In this document: positions 22,901 through 32,838 of the stretch, piece by piece
Layout of the letters: every line of letters begins with the position of its first letter
Numbering within the stretch: the stretch's first letter is position 1
Assembly (NCBI GenBank): GCA_963210315.1
Contig: OY723298.1
Coordinates: forward strand, 62,001-126,000
Reading direction: 5' to 3'
Origin: Rhynchopus euleeides
Taxonomy: Eukaryota > Euglenozoa > Diplonemea > Diplonemida > Diplonemidae
DNA length: 64,000 nt
Notes under the pieces: generated by a model
The model's input: only the letters and a program-made list of their open reading frames with translations
Database searches by the model: none
Told to the model about the DNA's origin: nothing
Program-made: the position numbers and the translations under genes

Positions 22901-23855
22901 TCACGGCGGCTGCCTCCTGCAGCGACTTGACTTTCGCCTGCAGAGCATCCATCTGGTGACGGAGCAGCAGGTTACAGTCATTGACAACTGCAACTTCGCT
23001 GCTGCAGCGCTCGTTGACCTGCAGCATGGTCGACCTCAGATGCTGTGCCGTGCTGCTCCCCAAGGCATAGCACCGTGACAGCACATGGAGCAGCGCTGAC
23101 TCCAGCGAGTGGCGTGCCCCGTGTTCAACCCGAGCGAGGAAGGCCACCTGCGAGAGAGTATCGAAATGAACCACTGTCTGCGTGCTTGAGCTGTACATCT
23201 GCGGGACAGCACACCGGGCTATCTCCAGCTCGAGGGAACGGATGCGCTTCTCCGAGTCCTGCAGCTGCTCATTCATGAGCTCCTGCTGGCTCTTCAGCTT
23301 CTTCGCCAGTGCTGCGACACGCAGCTCCGAGTTGGTCTTGTGCAACAACTGCGCTGCCGCCGCCCGCTCCACGTCGAGCTTGCTCTTCACCAGATCTTCC
23401 TGGCAATTCTCCATCTTCTCCTGCAGGGCGAGGTGGTCATCCAGCGGCACGTGCCCTATGTTGTTGCCTCGCAGCACTTCCACCTCCTGCAGCACGTCAC
23501 GGTGCTCCTCCAGCAGCTCCGTGTGCGCGCCCCTCAGCACGTCCAGCTTCCGCTGAGCATTCTTCTTCTGCGACTTCAGCACGCTCACCTTGTTGGACAG
23601 CTCCTGGATCTCCTCCTCACGGGAAGCTTCTGGCAGCACATCCTCGATGTTGTCCAATTCCTCCACGCCCTTCGAGGCGGTCTGCTTGCGTCTGTGCAGC
23701 GCCTGCCTGCCGCGCTCGGGCGAGCTAGGCATGCGCGGCACTGCCCGTGGGACGGCACGCGCCCCTGCCCCTGCGCCGTACGTCTTCAGCGAGTTGACTT
23801 GAATCCTGGAAACCCCCTTCTGCCCTGCTGGCACGGCACCCCTGCCCCCTACCAT
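19944..23855 (-). CDS. Large coiled-coil protein with Ser-rich C-terminal repeats
   Basis: A single exon encodes 1303 aa from ATG 23855. Residues about 65-555 are heptad-rich coiled coil, beginning EELDNIEDVLPEASREEEIQ and containing many Leu/Glu/Lys/Gln stretches. Then comes a Pro/Ser/Ala linker. Between about 720 and 1215 lies a degenerate repeat field whose units read roughly RQSSDS...ALPNQARLQS..RASED. The C-terminus is acidic (EEIQLEDAEEDEDMDDIHF) with a Pro-rich end. The layout suggests a cytoskeletal or scaffold protein with a disordered, possibly phosphorylated tail; I do not recognise a family. The open frame continues to 24395, but the first ATG before the conserved-looking part is 23855. 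Kinesin, myosin or SMC heads are absent. Confidence 0.85.
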   Translation of the reverse strand: MVGGRGAVPAGQKGVSRIQVNSLKTYGAGAGARAVPRAVPRMPSSPERGRQALHRRKQTASKGVEELDNIEDVLPEASREEEIQELSNKVSVLKSQKKNAQRKLDVLRGAHTELLEEHRDVLQEVEVLRGNNIGHVPLDDHLALQEKMENCQEDLVKSKLDVERAAAAQLLHKTNSELRVAALAKKLKSQQELMNEQLQDSEKRIRSLELEIARCAVPQMYSSSTQTVVHFDTLSQVAFLARVEHGARHSLESALLHVLSRCYALGSSTAQHLRSTMLQVNERCSSEVAVVNDCNLLLRHQMDALQAKVKSLQEAAAVNSREAAERWEELTGTKAQLMASGISCDELSAQVLDLTSRLTRSLQKSQALTKIRKELRTSESERTRIHSEHELMKEKQTVTAELQERLKKDLEDMTETCKQRSALILSLETQVEELRKVSKTKSLELALVRDLKAQQHHVTEETQVRLTLMHDTVDSFISIVRSERQSRVQQFETNCRDEEQTELMQLVQGQREQLAMFNDRIEKMHTEHMSAVLRLECRSERPQTHSLASPPDNGIVQDSARYAPQTANRASINDSFRSQEGTPLELPDPGKSVSAAASPVTPSASPEGALLSDESDRVAHPTPTLSSRPLMLTVQNLTELARETGEKEDPCKKLYPACATAPKTKASGPSPCMLPEVPRTETSAVSARDAGTGAAAPVAEDSGMLDEGTEDSINDTSLLALLQPCPASGESADSELPDPLPLGTAEDEPVGVRGTVLRNALSNQARLQSYRGSEDRQSSDSDTVRAAHHTPREALPNQARLPSDCASQDRQSSGPAREANQTRLQSYCSSKWQGSDSGALPPEVLPHQARQSHRTSEGRQNTGSDALPTHTFYPPSYQARRQSYRGSEDRPSSDQSSESAREAPPNQTRLQSCRASEDKSSDSEALPHALPSDTGEDRQNTESDTPREADQAHLQSHRISEDMQSFGSDALQRETLPNQDCASQDRQSSESAREAKPMRLESHRSSQWQGSDSGALLREGLPDEGRRQSSHRITEGRQSTGSDCASQDRQSSEPAREAKPMRLESHRSSQWQGSDSGALLREGLPDEGRRQSSHRITEGRQSTGSDCASQDRQSSGSARETSPNQTESYRASEDRQSSDSALPHEALPNQARLPSDCANQEDRQNTESDTPREALPDQAPLQSHRISEADALTREAHPKAHLQSSPLPSQDCASQGRQSSESETLCDLVFATDNRTDDVPEEIQLEDAEEDEDMDDIHFSLPSDKDPDSAGSTPRTVQHMPSAVHPSPALGTLPLPQAIGVTF
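20210..21690 (-). repeat. Degenerate in-gene repeats, including a 189-bp tandem duplication
   Basis: The DNA encoding the Ser-rich field repeats gagctctgcctgtcc and gcgatgcgactg-like blocks many times. Within it, 20507-20695 and 20696-20884 are adjacent near-identical 189-bp copies (63 codons) that keep the frame, with a few substitutions. This is a recent expansion inside the gene. Confidence 0.8.
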
Positions 23856-25457
23856 CCCATAAGAGTGTTGTGCGGCAAGTGTGGCGCTTCGCGCAGAGAA
23901 CCACGCACGGACCCCCACACCTTGCCACGGCCTGCTGGGCGTGTGTGGAGTGGGAATAAGAAGATGTGGTGTTGTGGCATGGTGGTGTTGTTGTAAAAAG
24001 GAAATGTGGCACGTGTCTGTGGTGTGACGGGCGTAGGGTAATCTGCCGCCTGCTTGCGTGAAGTGGCACCAAAAGTGGCGGCAGTTGGTGACATGCAGCA
24101 TTGGGGCGAGAATTGGCAACAGCTCTAAAGAGAACACATCTCCACGGCTCGCACTGCTCCCTCCTGATTCATTTCTTTTTTGCGGACGACTGCGTCTTTT
24201 AGCGACCACTAGGGGGCCTGTGTGCGGGGGGACTGGGGGAGAGGGGAAGTGGGAAGGAGGGACACCAAAGGAGAGGGGGGGCGTGTTTCGGGGGGGCTGG
24301 GAAACCAAAAAAACTGAAAACGGCGGATGAAGGGGGTGAATGCACGGGCACCCCCCCCCCAGAACCCGCAAAAAAATAACCCCCCCCCCCCCCACCCCCC
24401 ACCCGCGGTTTGTTCCTTGTCTCCACCGTCAGCCCGAATGCCCCACCTCTCAAACATCCCCATCCACCGCAGCGCATCCGGAAAAAATGCAAAAACAAGT
24501 TTTCCGGAAGTGCCCATTATTTTGTTTTGCTTCGGCGTTTCCTTTTTCCCCCCCTCTCCTCCCTCGAGGGCCAAAAAAGACAGAGCGGGTGACTTATCTT
24601 GCCTTGGGGCCTGCGGCTGAAAGGTGCGTGCCCTCTCTCGGTTTTTGCAAACCGTTGAGAGCAAACCGCAGTTTCCGCCTGGCAAGCGACATGTGTGTGT
24701 GGAGGAGGGAGTCCACGCAGTGAAATGCACTGCGGAGCTCGGAATGTGGTCATACTGTCTCACCCCAGGTGATACCTGGGGTCAGAGGGTCAGTGTCACA
24801 GCGGTTGGGGACACCGCCGTTAAGTTTTTTTTGGCACAGACCTCTCTCTCTCCCTGCCACTCAACGACTCCACAGCATGGCGTGCTGCTTCCCCCTGAAG
24901 CTTCAGCCAACGCAAGCCGTCAAGCCAGAGCTAAGAAAAACACGAGCCCCCGGTCCGCGGGATGGGGTGGTGGGGGTGGGGGGGGATGGGGAGAACTCGA
25001 GGAGATAAACCAAATAGAGAAAAAGGATGTGGGGGAGCGGTGTGCGTGAAAAGAACCTCGTGCCGCCTGTGTAAGAGTGGCGGCATGATGATGGCTGGGT
25101 GCCTGGCAATTGACGCTCAGCGCATTCTTCACTTTCGGAGAGGGGGGGATGGGGGGTGGGGGGTTGACGGCACTGTTTTATCCCTCTGGCTTAGCTGGCT
25201 GTTGAGCCGGTGCCAGAGGGAGGGAGAGAGAGAGGCGATTTGAACACAGTCGGATGGTCGTGGCAGGCTGGTCGGTGTCTCCTCGCTTCATATGGATTCA
25301 CAAGGGTGGTGGGTATGGAGGAGTTTCGGATTCGCTCGAGTCGGAGAGGGGAGCACGCAAAGAGGAGCAGGTGCCGGGCGGCGGGGCAGCACCGCCAGAG
25401 CAGCTTGTACACCCCCTCCGGTTGCCTCGGTGTGCTTTGCTTGTTCGGTAAAACAGA
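23856..25457. other. Intergenic region with C and G homopolymer tracts, no gene seen
   Basis: Long C runs with A/G interruptions lie at about 24352-24410, with more G and C runs at about 24966-24990 and 25140-25165. Open frames crossing this stretch are homopolymer-driven and unconvincing. It should include the 5' region of the coiled-coil gene and the 3' UTR of the small acidic-tail gene. Confidence 0.5.
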
Positions 25458-25826
25458 CTAGTCGTCGTCCTCGTCCTTCATGAAGAAAAACTTATACGTC
25501 ACCTTCGAGTCGTCGTGGTTGGTCGCGTTCGTGCCCTTCAGGATCCACTGGCCTTCCTCCTCGAGTGCGTCCATCAGAGACAGGAAGATCTGCGACTGCC
25601 CCATCTCCTCGTTGGCAAAAGCAGTCGGGAGCTCCGCGTACCAGTGCGGCGGCACATCCTTCCGCACGAACTCCATGCGCGTGCGCTGCCCGCTGGCGCT
25701 CGTGCAGCAGTTCGGCAGGATGGTGTTCAGCTTCTGCACCGTCGTCTCCTTTACAGGACCGATGATGGAGATTTGAGGCGGATTCACCGTTACATTCATG
25801 ATAAGGTTCGGGACAACGCCTGCCAT
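25458..25826 (-). CDS. Small hypothetical protein with acidic C-terminus
   Basis: 122 aa from ATG 25826. The sequence has balanced composition, unlike chance frames nearby: MAGVVPNLIMNVTVNPPQIS, then VQKLNTILPNC, a HWYAELPTAF segment, and SKVTYKFFFMKDEDDD at the end. No signal peptide, membrane segment or zinc motif is visible. The ATG is preceded by caaagcaag, and further up by cctttcctgcag, a possible splice or trans-splice acceptor. The open frame extends upstream without an ATG, so an unseen 5' exon cannot be excluded. I do not recognise the family. Soluble and cytosolic is the simplest guess. Confidence 0.7.
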   Translation of the reverse strand: MAGVVPNLIMNVTVNPPQISIIGPVKETTVQKLNTILPNCCTSASGQRTRMEFVRKDVPPHWYAELPTAFANEEMGQSQIFLSLMDALEEEGQWILKGTNATNHDDSKVTYKFFFMKDEDDD

Positions 25827-28800
25827 CTTGCTTTGTTCTGAACCTCTACCCTCTTGTGTAAGTAGGCAGGCAGGGGGGTGCCTCGGAAAGACCTGCAGGA
25901 AAGGGTGGTTGGAGCACAGACACACTACAGTAGCATCACACCCCAAACACACTCGGGCAGGGCAGGAGAGCGTGGAGACATTGGGGTGCTGGGGGGGGTC
26001 AGTATTGACTGAGGCTTGCTCCAGGTCCTCCCCCACCCCGACCTGTGTGGGGCGCTGTCGGATTCGCTCCGCTTTTACTGCTTTGCTTGCCGACCCCCCT
26101 ACACCCCTCCGTGACCCCACTCCGCCAGTTCAGTTCGTTCATATTCTTGATCCGCCTGACTCGCCTACACGTTCTTAAATATAACCCTTTTCGTTCGTGC
26201 CATCATCTGCTGCATGCCTGCCACGAGGGCACAGCAGCATCCATCAACAGCCTGGGTGCGCAGACTCCCTGTTGAGCAGTACAGCCTCAACCCCCTTGGG
26301 TAGCAAGGGGTATGAGGGGTTTGTTTTTTTGGGATATTTTCAGGAAGAAGTCCGGGGGAAAACACTGCTGTACACCTGCCGGAATGGACACCAAATCAAG
26401 GCCCGCTCAGGCCCAACAAGGAAGCAGCCGGAGAGACAGGAAGCCCGGCATGCCTGGAAAAAAACCATATCCCGCCGCGGCAAAGGCAAGGGGATGAGTG
26501 CCGCGAATTCAAAAAAGAAAAAAAATATACGGAAAATCATCCTCATCAGCAGGAAGGCGAAGATGCATTTTCAGGGGGAAAAACTGCGGGGAGGAGGGGG
26601 GGGACTACTGGTGCTTGCCCTGGCACGTTTTGGAGGATAGAAGGAGCTGTGTGTCGGCCTTCGCGAACAGGGTGCCGACGAGGGCATTTTTTTTGCGTGC
26701 GTTTCCTCTTTTTGACAAGGTGAAGAAGATTGCCGGAAACTAACGAAGCAGCGAGGGAAAGGTCTCTGCGCTTTGTTCGGCACTTTTTGCTTAGGTTTCT
26801 TTTTGTGTTGACGCTTCCACACTCACATTCCTGCTGATGGTGTCGTGAGTGAGGAGCACAAGGGCACGAACAAGCACTCGACACTTTCCGCCCACATCGA
26901 AGTGTGCTGAAAAAATACCCCCCCTGTGCGAATAAACGGCTTTCGATTAAGAGAGGAGAACCGGGACGAGAACCGAGAGGTGTAAAGGATATGCCCCCAC
27001 CACCACCACCCTCCCCGAGTGGCGGATATCGTCGGTTTGAACGATTTAAACGATTGAACGCGATCAATGTGCTGTTCGCGGCCTCCAGGTTTTTCCGTTG
27101 CTGGCGTTCGTGTGGGAAACAGTCAACTCTGCCTAAGATCCAACATCTCTCTCATTAGGTCACGTGGTACATCGCCCCACCTACTGGATCAGGTCAGTAT
27201 GCAGCCCATCACGCGCAACGGAATAAGCTAGAAGTCGAGCTCGAGCGGTCGGTGTGCTCAGTCCCCGCTGTACTGTACACCACCCCCCCTGCCCCCGCCC
27301 AACTAAACGGATCAAAGGAAGCTGACGATATCATCACCCTCCCCCCGACGTGCTCTCAGCAGATCTGAAAGGCTGCAGAAGCCTGCGTGTGTTGCGAGGG
27401 GAGGAAAACACCGAAATCACGAAAGTGGAAAACCTAACAAGGTTTGCCTCCCCTGTGTGCCAAAAACTGGCGCCAGTGAGACAACTCCTTGGGTGGCCGC
27501 TCACACTCCCTACACACACCTGAAGGCTGCACACCCCTCCCTCCCTCCTCCGCGTGCTACTAATAGCACATACAAGGCATCGGGAGCGGGCGTTTCGCTC
27601 CTGAAATGCAGGTCGTGAACACCACAGTGTGCCACACACACACACCCCACCCTCCCCTGGCATCCTCGTATTCAGTGGAGGTCCAGCATGCAGTATCGGA
27701 AAGAGACCCCCCCTCGGGCACGAGGGGGTGTAGCGTGTTCAGTAGCAAGACGGGGGAGGGGGGGAAAGGGCTTCAGAGGAGGAGGGAATAACAAATGCGG
27801 ACTGCAACTGCTGGCGGCTGGAGAAAGATGAGATGGGGGAACCAGCGTGTGGTGGGTTGAGACGACAGGGGGGAGGAGGCTGGGGGGGCGTGGGGAAGAG
27901 AGTGGCGTTGGCTGTGTGGGAGTACAGCGAAGGAGCCGTCGAGTTTAGCTCTTTTAGAGGGCGAACATCTTCAGCCCCTTCCCGCGCGATCCGTGTGTCG
28001 TTGAAGGCAATTTTTTTGTTGAAAAGGAAATACGGGGCGGCGGCGGCGGCGGGTAGGATGTGATGACATGGCAACTCAAAAATACAATTCCAAACCTGCT
28101 TCTCGGCAAGAATGTCACTATCGCCTGCCGGGGGAGAACAACGGCACACGACTTTCAGACACCTCTGCCCAGGAAGAAGGCATCGACTGAATCAATCATA
28201 GCATTTCTACGCGAACCCACTTCCTGTTCTTTTCATAGGCGTGTGCCCAAGCCTTCCCGGCAGTTTACACAAGACCGGGTCGGGGTCGGGCACTGGTCGC
28301 TGAGAGGGGAAGCAAAGGCAGGACAAAAGAAACACATCTCGAGGAAGAAGCGGTCTGAACTCTGATGAGGGCCTTTCGTTCGTGGAATCTGGATGTGCAA
28401 GAAAAACGTGGCAGTTTTGTTTGGCACTGAAGTTGTGTGAGAGGAAGGGCCCTCACCCTTCTGGCGCTTATTCAGGGCGAAGCCCTGACGACACCCCGAC
28501 GTGATGATGATAATGGGGGATGCACAGGGGTTGTCATCCCTTCACCTTCGGGTGTTGCGCGCTTCCGCCGCGCAATAAAAGGGGCATGCCCTGTTTGACA
28601 GGTGCGGAGAGGAGAACAAGAAGGACAGAAAGGTGGCCTGAATCACTTCTACACGTGAGCGCGTTCTGAATGCAGGGGGAGATGGCCAGCAGTGTGGAAA
28701 GGGTGCGAAAGAGCAAAACAACCCCGCCTCGCGAGATGTTCCGGCTTCTTCAGAGCCCACGAAAAACCCCCCCTCCAGTTCTCTTCCCGGCACGCCAGGA

Positions 28801-29462
28801 GCGACTGGGGAATGGCAAAAGGTGCGCGCTCGGCGCTCTATCCCTTTGATGCATTCTGCCATGGCCCACACAACGTATCTGCTCTCTGGGGGGAAGCAGG
28901 GCAAGAGAAGGAAGAAAATAGCTGTTCCGAGGGCCAGCACGCCAATTTCCCAAACCGAGGCCCAAAGCGCGCAAAATAGATCTCGCTGCAGCAGTCTGAG
29001 GTTGCGCAGGGATGGTGGCACCTTGCAATTTGCACGGTGGTTTGCAAGGTGTGTGAGGAGAGGATTGCCTTTTGGAATGTGCACGGATGGATTTTTGTCC
29101 CCACCACGTACCGTGTGCGCCGCTCAAGACGCTGTCACAATACTTCGGCCCGGAGAGAGCCATTAGTGACCACAGAATGATGGGTTCTGTGGCCAAAGAG
29201 CAAGGGGTGGAGGGGGTGCCTCGATTGGAGGGGTGCGGGGGCGGGGGTTTGAAATACACACTCACACGTGAATCTTGTTACAGAAATGTGGAAAGCATCC
29301 CCTGCCATCTGAGCACCCTCGTCTGCTCTGGATGCGATCTCCACTCACACGAAGGGGCACACCGCAGGACACACGGACACAGCTCTCGTCCTGCATTGAC
29401 AAGCGAAGGGGGTGTGATACAACATGCATGCCGCGAGTCACACCAACAGAACCCTGTGGTGG
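25827..29462. other. Intergenic region without a supported gene
   Basis: Only short frames with no motif are seen on either strand, plus homopolymer runs. The one structured segment is the hairpin group near 28.5 kb, listed separately. The right edge is the left breakpoint of the 6.29-kb duplication. Confidence 0.5.
28472..28575. other. Cluster of four stable hairpins, possible structured RNA
   Basis: Four short stems occur in about 100 bp. tcagggc-gaa-gccctga is at 28472-28488. gggatg...catccc is at about 28517-28540. cacc-ttcg-ggtg, a UUCG tetraloop, is at 28543-28554. ttgcgcg...cgcgcaa with a 7-nt loop is at 28555-28575. No protein frame explains them. A non-coding RNA is possible, with either strand as template; a GTGATGATG box C-like string at 28501 and a CTGA at about 28638 are too far apart for an ordinary C/D snoRNA. 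Confidence 0.3.
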
Positions 29463-31343
29463 TCTCGAAGACAACTCTGTTCACACCCACCGCACATCAG
29501 GAGCATTCGGGGAGCTGGCCGGCCTCCCCCTGCCACAGAGCGCCTCTCGGTTCCTTTCTTCCTACGCTGCGCTTTGCTGCCGAGTGGCTGCGGCTCGTGG
29601 TTGCTGCCAGAAGCAAAAGGAATGAAAGCAATGGCACACCGCCCACAGCACTTCAGCAGAACAGGAACAGGAACAGGAACCGATGGACTCACCGCAGAAT
29701 GATCCGCTGTTTCGAGAGCGGCTTTACTTCTACAGAAAAAATTAAGTTTATTTCAGCGCAGGATAAAGAAAGGATGAAGTATTGACCGATGGCTGTTCTG
29801 TTAGATCCAGCAGCTTGTTCACTGAGGTCATGCAGGACTTCACACCCCGCAGAACATCATTACACAGATCCGTGTTGAGGGTTCCAGTGAAGTGCAGCTG
29901 TTGAGGGGCCCTGCGATTGGGTGCTGACGTGCACTTCCCTGCAACATGGGTGGTGCACGACAACAGGCATGATTGGATGATCGGGCACAGTCAATGTCAG
30001 TGTGGCCCATGCCATCAGCTCTCCCATTCTACCGCAAGGGGTTTACGTTTATTCTGCCTGAGCCTGCCGACATGCCAGCATGCCTGAGAACGCGTTCTGC
30101 AGTTATGCACCACACAAAGTAACCTGCAAGGCACTACCTGGCGTGTGGCTTTTTTTTATTCCCTTTCGCCTTTTCGGCACACACGAAACAGAAGGCACGC
30201 CGCAAAGCCGCAAGAGGATCAGGCACGCCGCAAGAGCCCTCAGGAGACAAGACGCAGGCAAAGAGTTGTCAAGGCCAGCCAGGAGAGCAGCTGCTCCCCT
30301 GATGCTGACCACTGAAACGACTTTTGCCGGACGGGGGTCCCCGGGACGGGGATATTAAGTGACTCTTGCGGGGCCTTGCGTGTTTTCTTCATAAGCGGTA
30401 TTACTTGCCGTTTTTGGTATTTTTCCGATACTTACTGGGGCTGGCGGGGTGGCAACTTTCCTTCATTTTCTGTCCCGTGGGGTTCTTTTTTCATTCGTTG
30501 TTGGATACATACACAGGACACACGTGCAGCCGGGAGAGGCTAAAGGGGGTGCTTTTTGATGTGTCGATAAAAAGCCAGGCATCAGGTGTTCAGAGATGGG
30601 CACGGAGACGAAGAAGGGGGTGGGTATGGGAGGGTTTCTGTTTCAGTGTTTGATGCGGGTTCGTTCCGACAAAAATAAAAGAAAAAGGTAAGGCGTTACT
30701 TGTGCACCAAACCCGGCAAACCCGGCAGAGAAAAAACATGGCCTGGAGAGGGGGGGGGGGGTGAGATGGATATGAAATACCGACCCCCCCTCCCTGATCC
30801 TGAGGAAGGCCCTCCAACACACAACCCGCATACAGGCACTGGTTGCCCACATCGCCACTGAACTATTCGTGGTCCACCAGTTCCCACGATGTCGGGAGGA
30901 TGTGTTGGTTGGCATTCTGTATGCTGGCTACCGAGGCTATATGTTGGGGAGTGTCACGTGGTTGGGGGCAAACGGGGGGGGGGGGGGGTGATGGCAGCAG
31001 AAATAATGGTTTGTAGAAAAAGCAAAGGGGGGCGGGGAGAGTCGACCGCACCCCCCCTCCCAGTATTCGCCGTGAAGACGTCTTTCGGCAATGCTCGGCA
31101 TGTTTTCACCTATCAATCAGTAGGATAAAACACACCAAAAATGCACCGTTTTCGGCACCTCCGCAAAGACCCCCTGTAGTGCGGGTCTGGCCCGAGATGT
31201 TGGGCGGGGGATGTGGGGTTCTCTCCTTGTCAGGCTGTGTGTCGGTGTGTTTGGCACACAGAAAAGAGGATCCGAAAGATACACTCTTGTCGGCACTTGC
31301 GTCGGCTGGGCTTTCAGCAGCACGATGTCAATCACTTGAGAGA

Positions 31344-31367
31344 AGAGAGAGAGAGAGAGAGAGAGAG
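31344..31367. repeat. (AG)12 microsatellite, copy 1
   Basis: Pure dinucleotide run within the duplicated unit; the same length is present in copy 2. Confidence 0.95.
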
Positions 31368-32800
31368 CCTGGAATTGCTATGCACATGCGAAACTTATTT
31401 TTGCAGCAGATTTTGCAGGCTGCACCGTATTTTCCGCTCTTGAGAGCTCTCTCCACTGGGCACACAGGGCAAGCTCTTCGACTGTACCGCCAAGCAGGGG
31501 GGGCTGAAGAGGCAGCCAGTGACTTGTGGCCCAGGGACTCTGTCGCTCCGAGCACAACGGGATGGAGTGGGCCCGGAACCGCGCAGCCCAAAACCCAAAG
31601 CAGTCAACCGCTCGGGGACACCTGGCGGTGGGGCAGGTCCTGCGTGGTGGGGCCTGATGAAGGCTGCTTCGCGTCTGACGTGGCAGAAACACATTCTTTT
31701 TGCGCGAGAGTTTCTCCCCCACACAGCTTAGGGCGTCAAAACATCTGACACAGCTTTTGACACAGGGGCGAAGGCCCCTTCAACAAGGGTGTGACCTAGG
31801 GGATGACTACGTATTCACAGAATGAAATGGCTGGTTGGCTGGTGCACCTTTAGGGGAGTGCACACACCGTTTCGCAGGGGGGGGTGGAGTGTGGGCAGGG
31901 GACAAAGCCCCTGTTATTCTACTGTGACCCGAGATGGACACTTTCTGGAGATGCGGCTCTACAAAGGCCCCGTGACTGCTGCGGCTGGGATTCGAGGGCG
32001 GAGGATGTGTGATGATGGCCGATTTGAACCGGAACCATCACCCCACCACCCGAATTCACCCGCCTCTGGCAGGCACTTCTTGGGAAGCGGCCAATACCTT
32101 CCGGCTCCAGCCGCTCTGCTGCACCGCCTTTCTGCTTTTTGCATTGATGTTTTCGGGCGGAAAAAATCGCCTCCAACGGACACCCATCGGGCTGTTTTCA
32201 CAACACGGCTGTAGCTCTGTGTGTGATTTGTTCCGCTCACACAAGTGTGTTCATCACAACTTGCGTGGCAGACTGACACACTTCGCCACAGAAAAGACGT
32301 AAAGGGGTGCGAAAGCACCCAGGATGCCGTATGACACGCCCCCCTTTTCGACTTAGCTTCTCTTGTTGGCATGTTGCAGCCACACCCACCCCCCCACCCC
32401 CAAGAATACCAAACAAGCTGCGAGATGGTGTGGGAGTCACATGAACGCGTTGATGGTCTGTTTGGCGGCGTTTGCGTTGATCCACCCCACTCCCGGCAAA
32501 GCGACTGCCACCTTCCGAGCTCCCCAACCCCCCCCGTCTCTGATCTGACAACTGCTCTTTAGAATTCTTGACAACAGTGTCTGGGGGGCGGGCAGCTCGG
32601 TCGGCATGCCTCTTTCCCGCTCAGTGTGCTTCAAAATAAGAAAGGAATCAGGAAACAATACGAGGGTTGTTGAGTTGTAACACGTCAGCTGGCGCTGTGC
32701 CCAGCCTTTCCAAACCCACCCACCCACCCACCCTCCCGCCCTGAGCCATGTGCTGAATGAAGAACCGCACTGCCCTGCCACAGCAGGGTGGCTGGGTTTG

Positions 32801-32838
32801 CAACGTCGTGCATCCGATGCATCGGATGCACGACGTTG
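32801..32838. repeat. 38-bp perfect palindrome, copy 1
   Basis: The left arm is caacgtcgtgcatccgatg and the right arm is its exact reverse complement, with no spacer. It lies in unique-looking sequence inside the duplicated unit. Confidence 0.97.
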
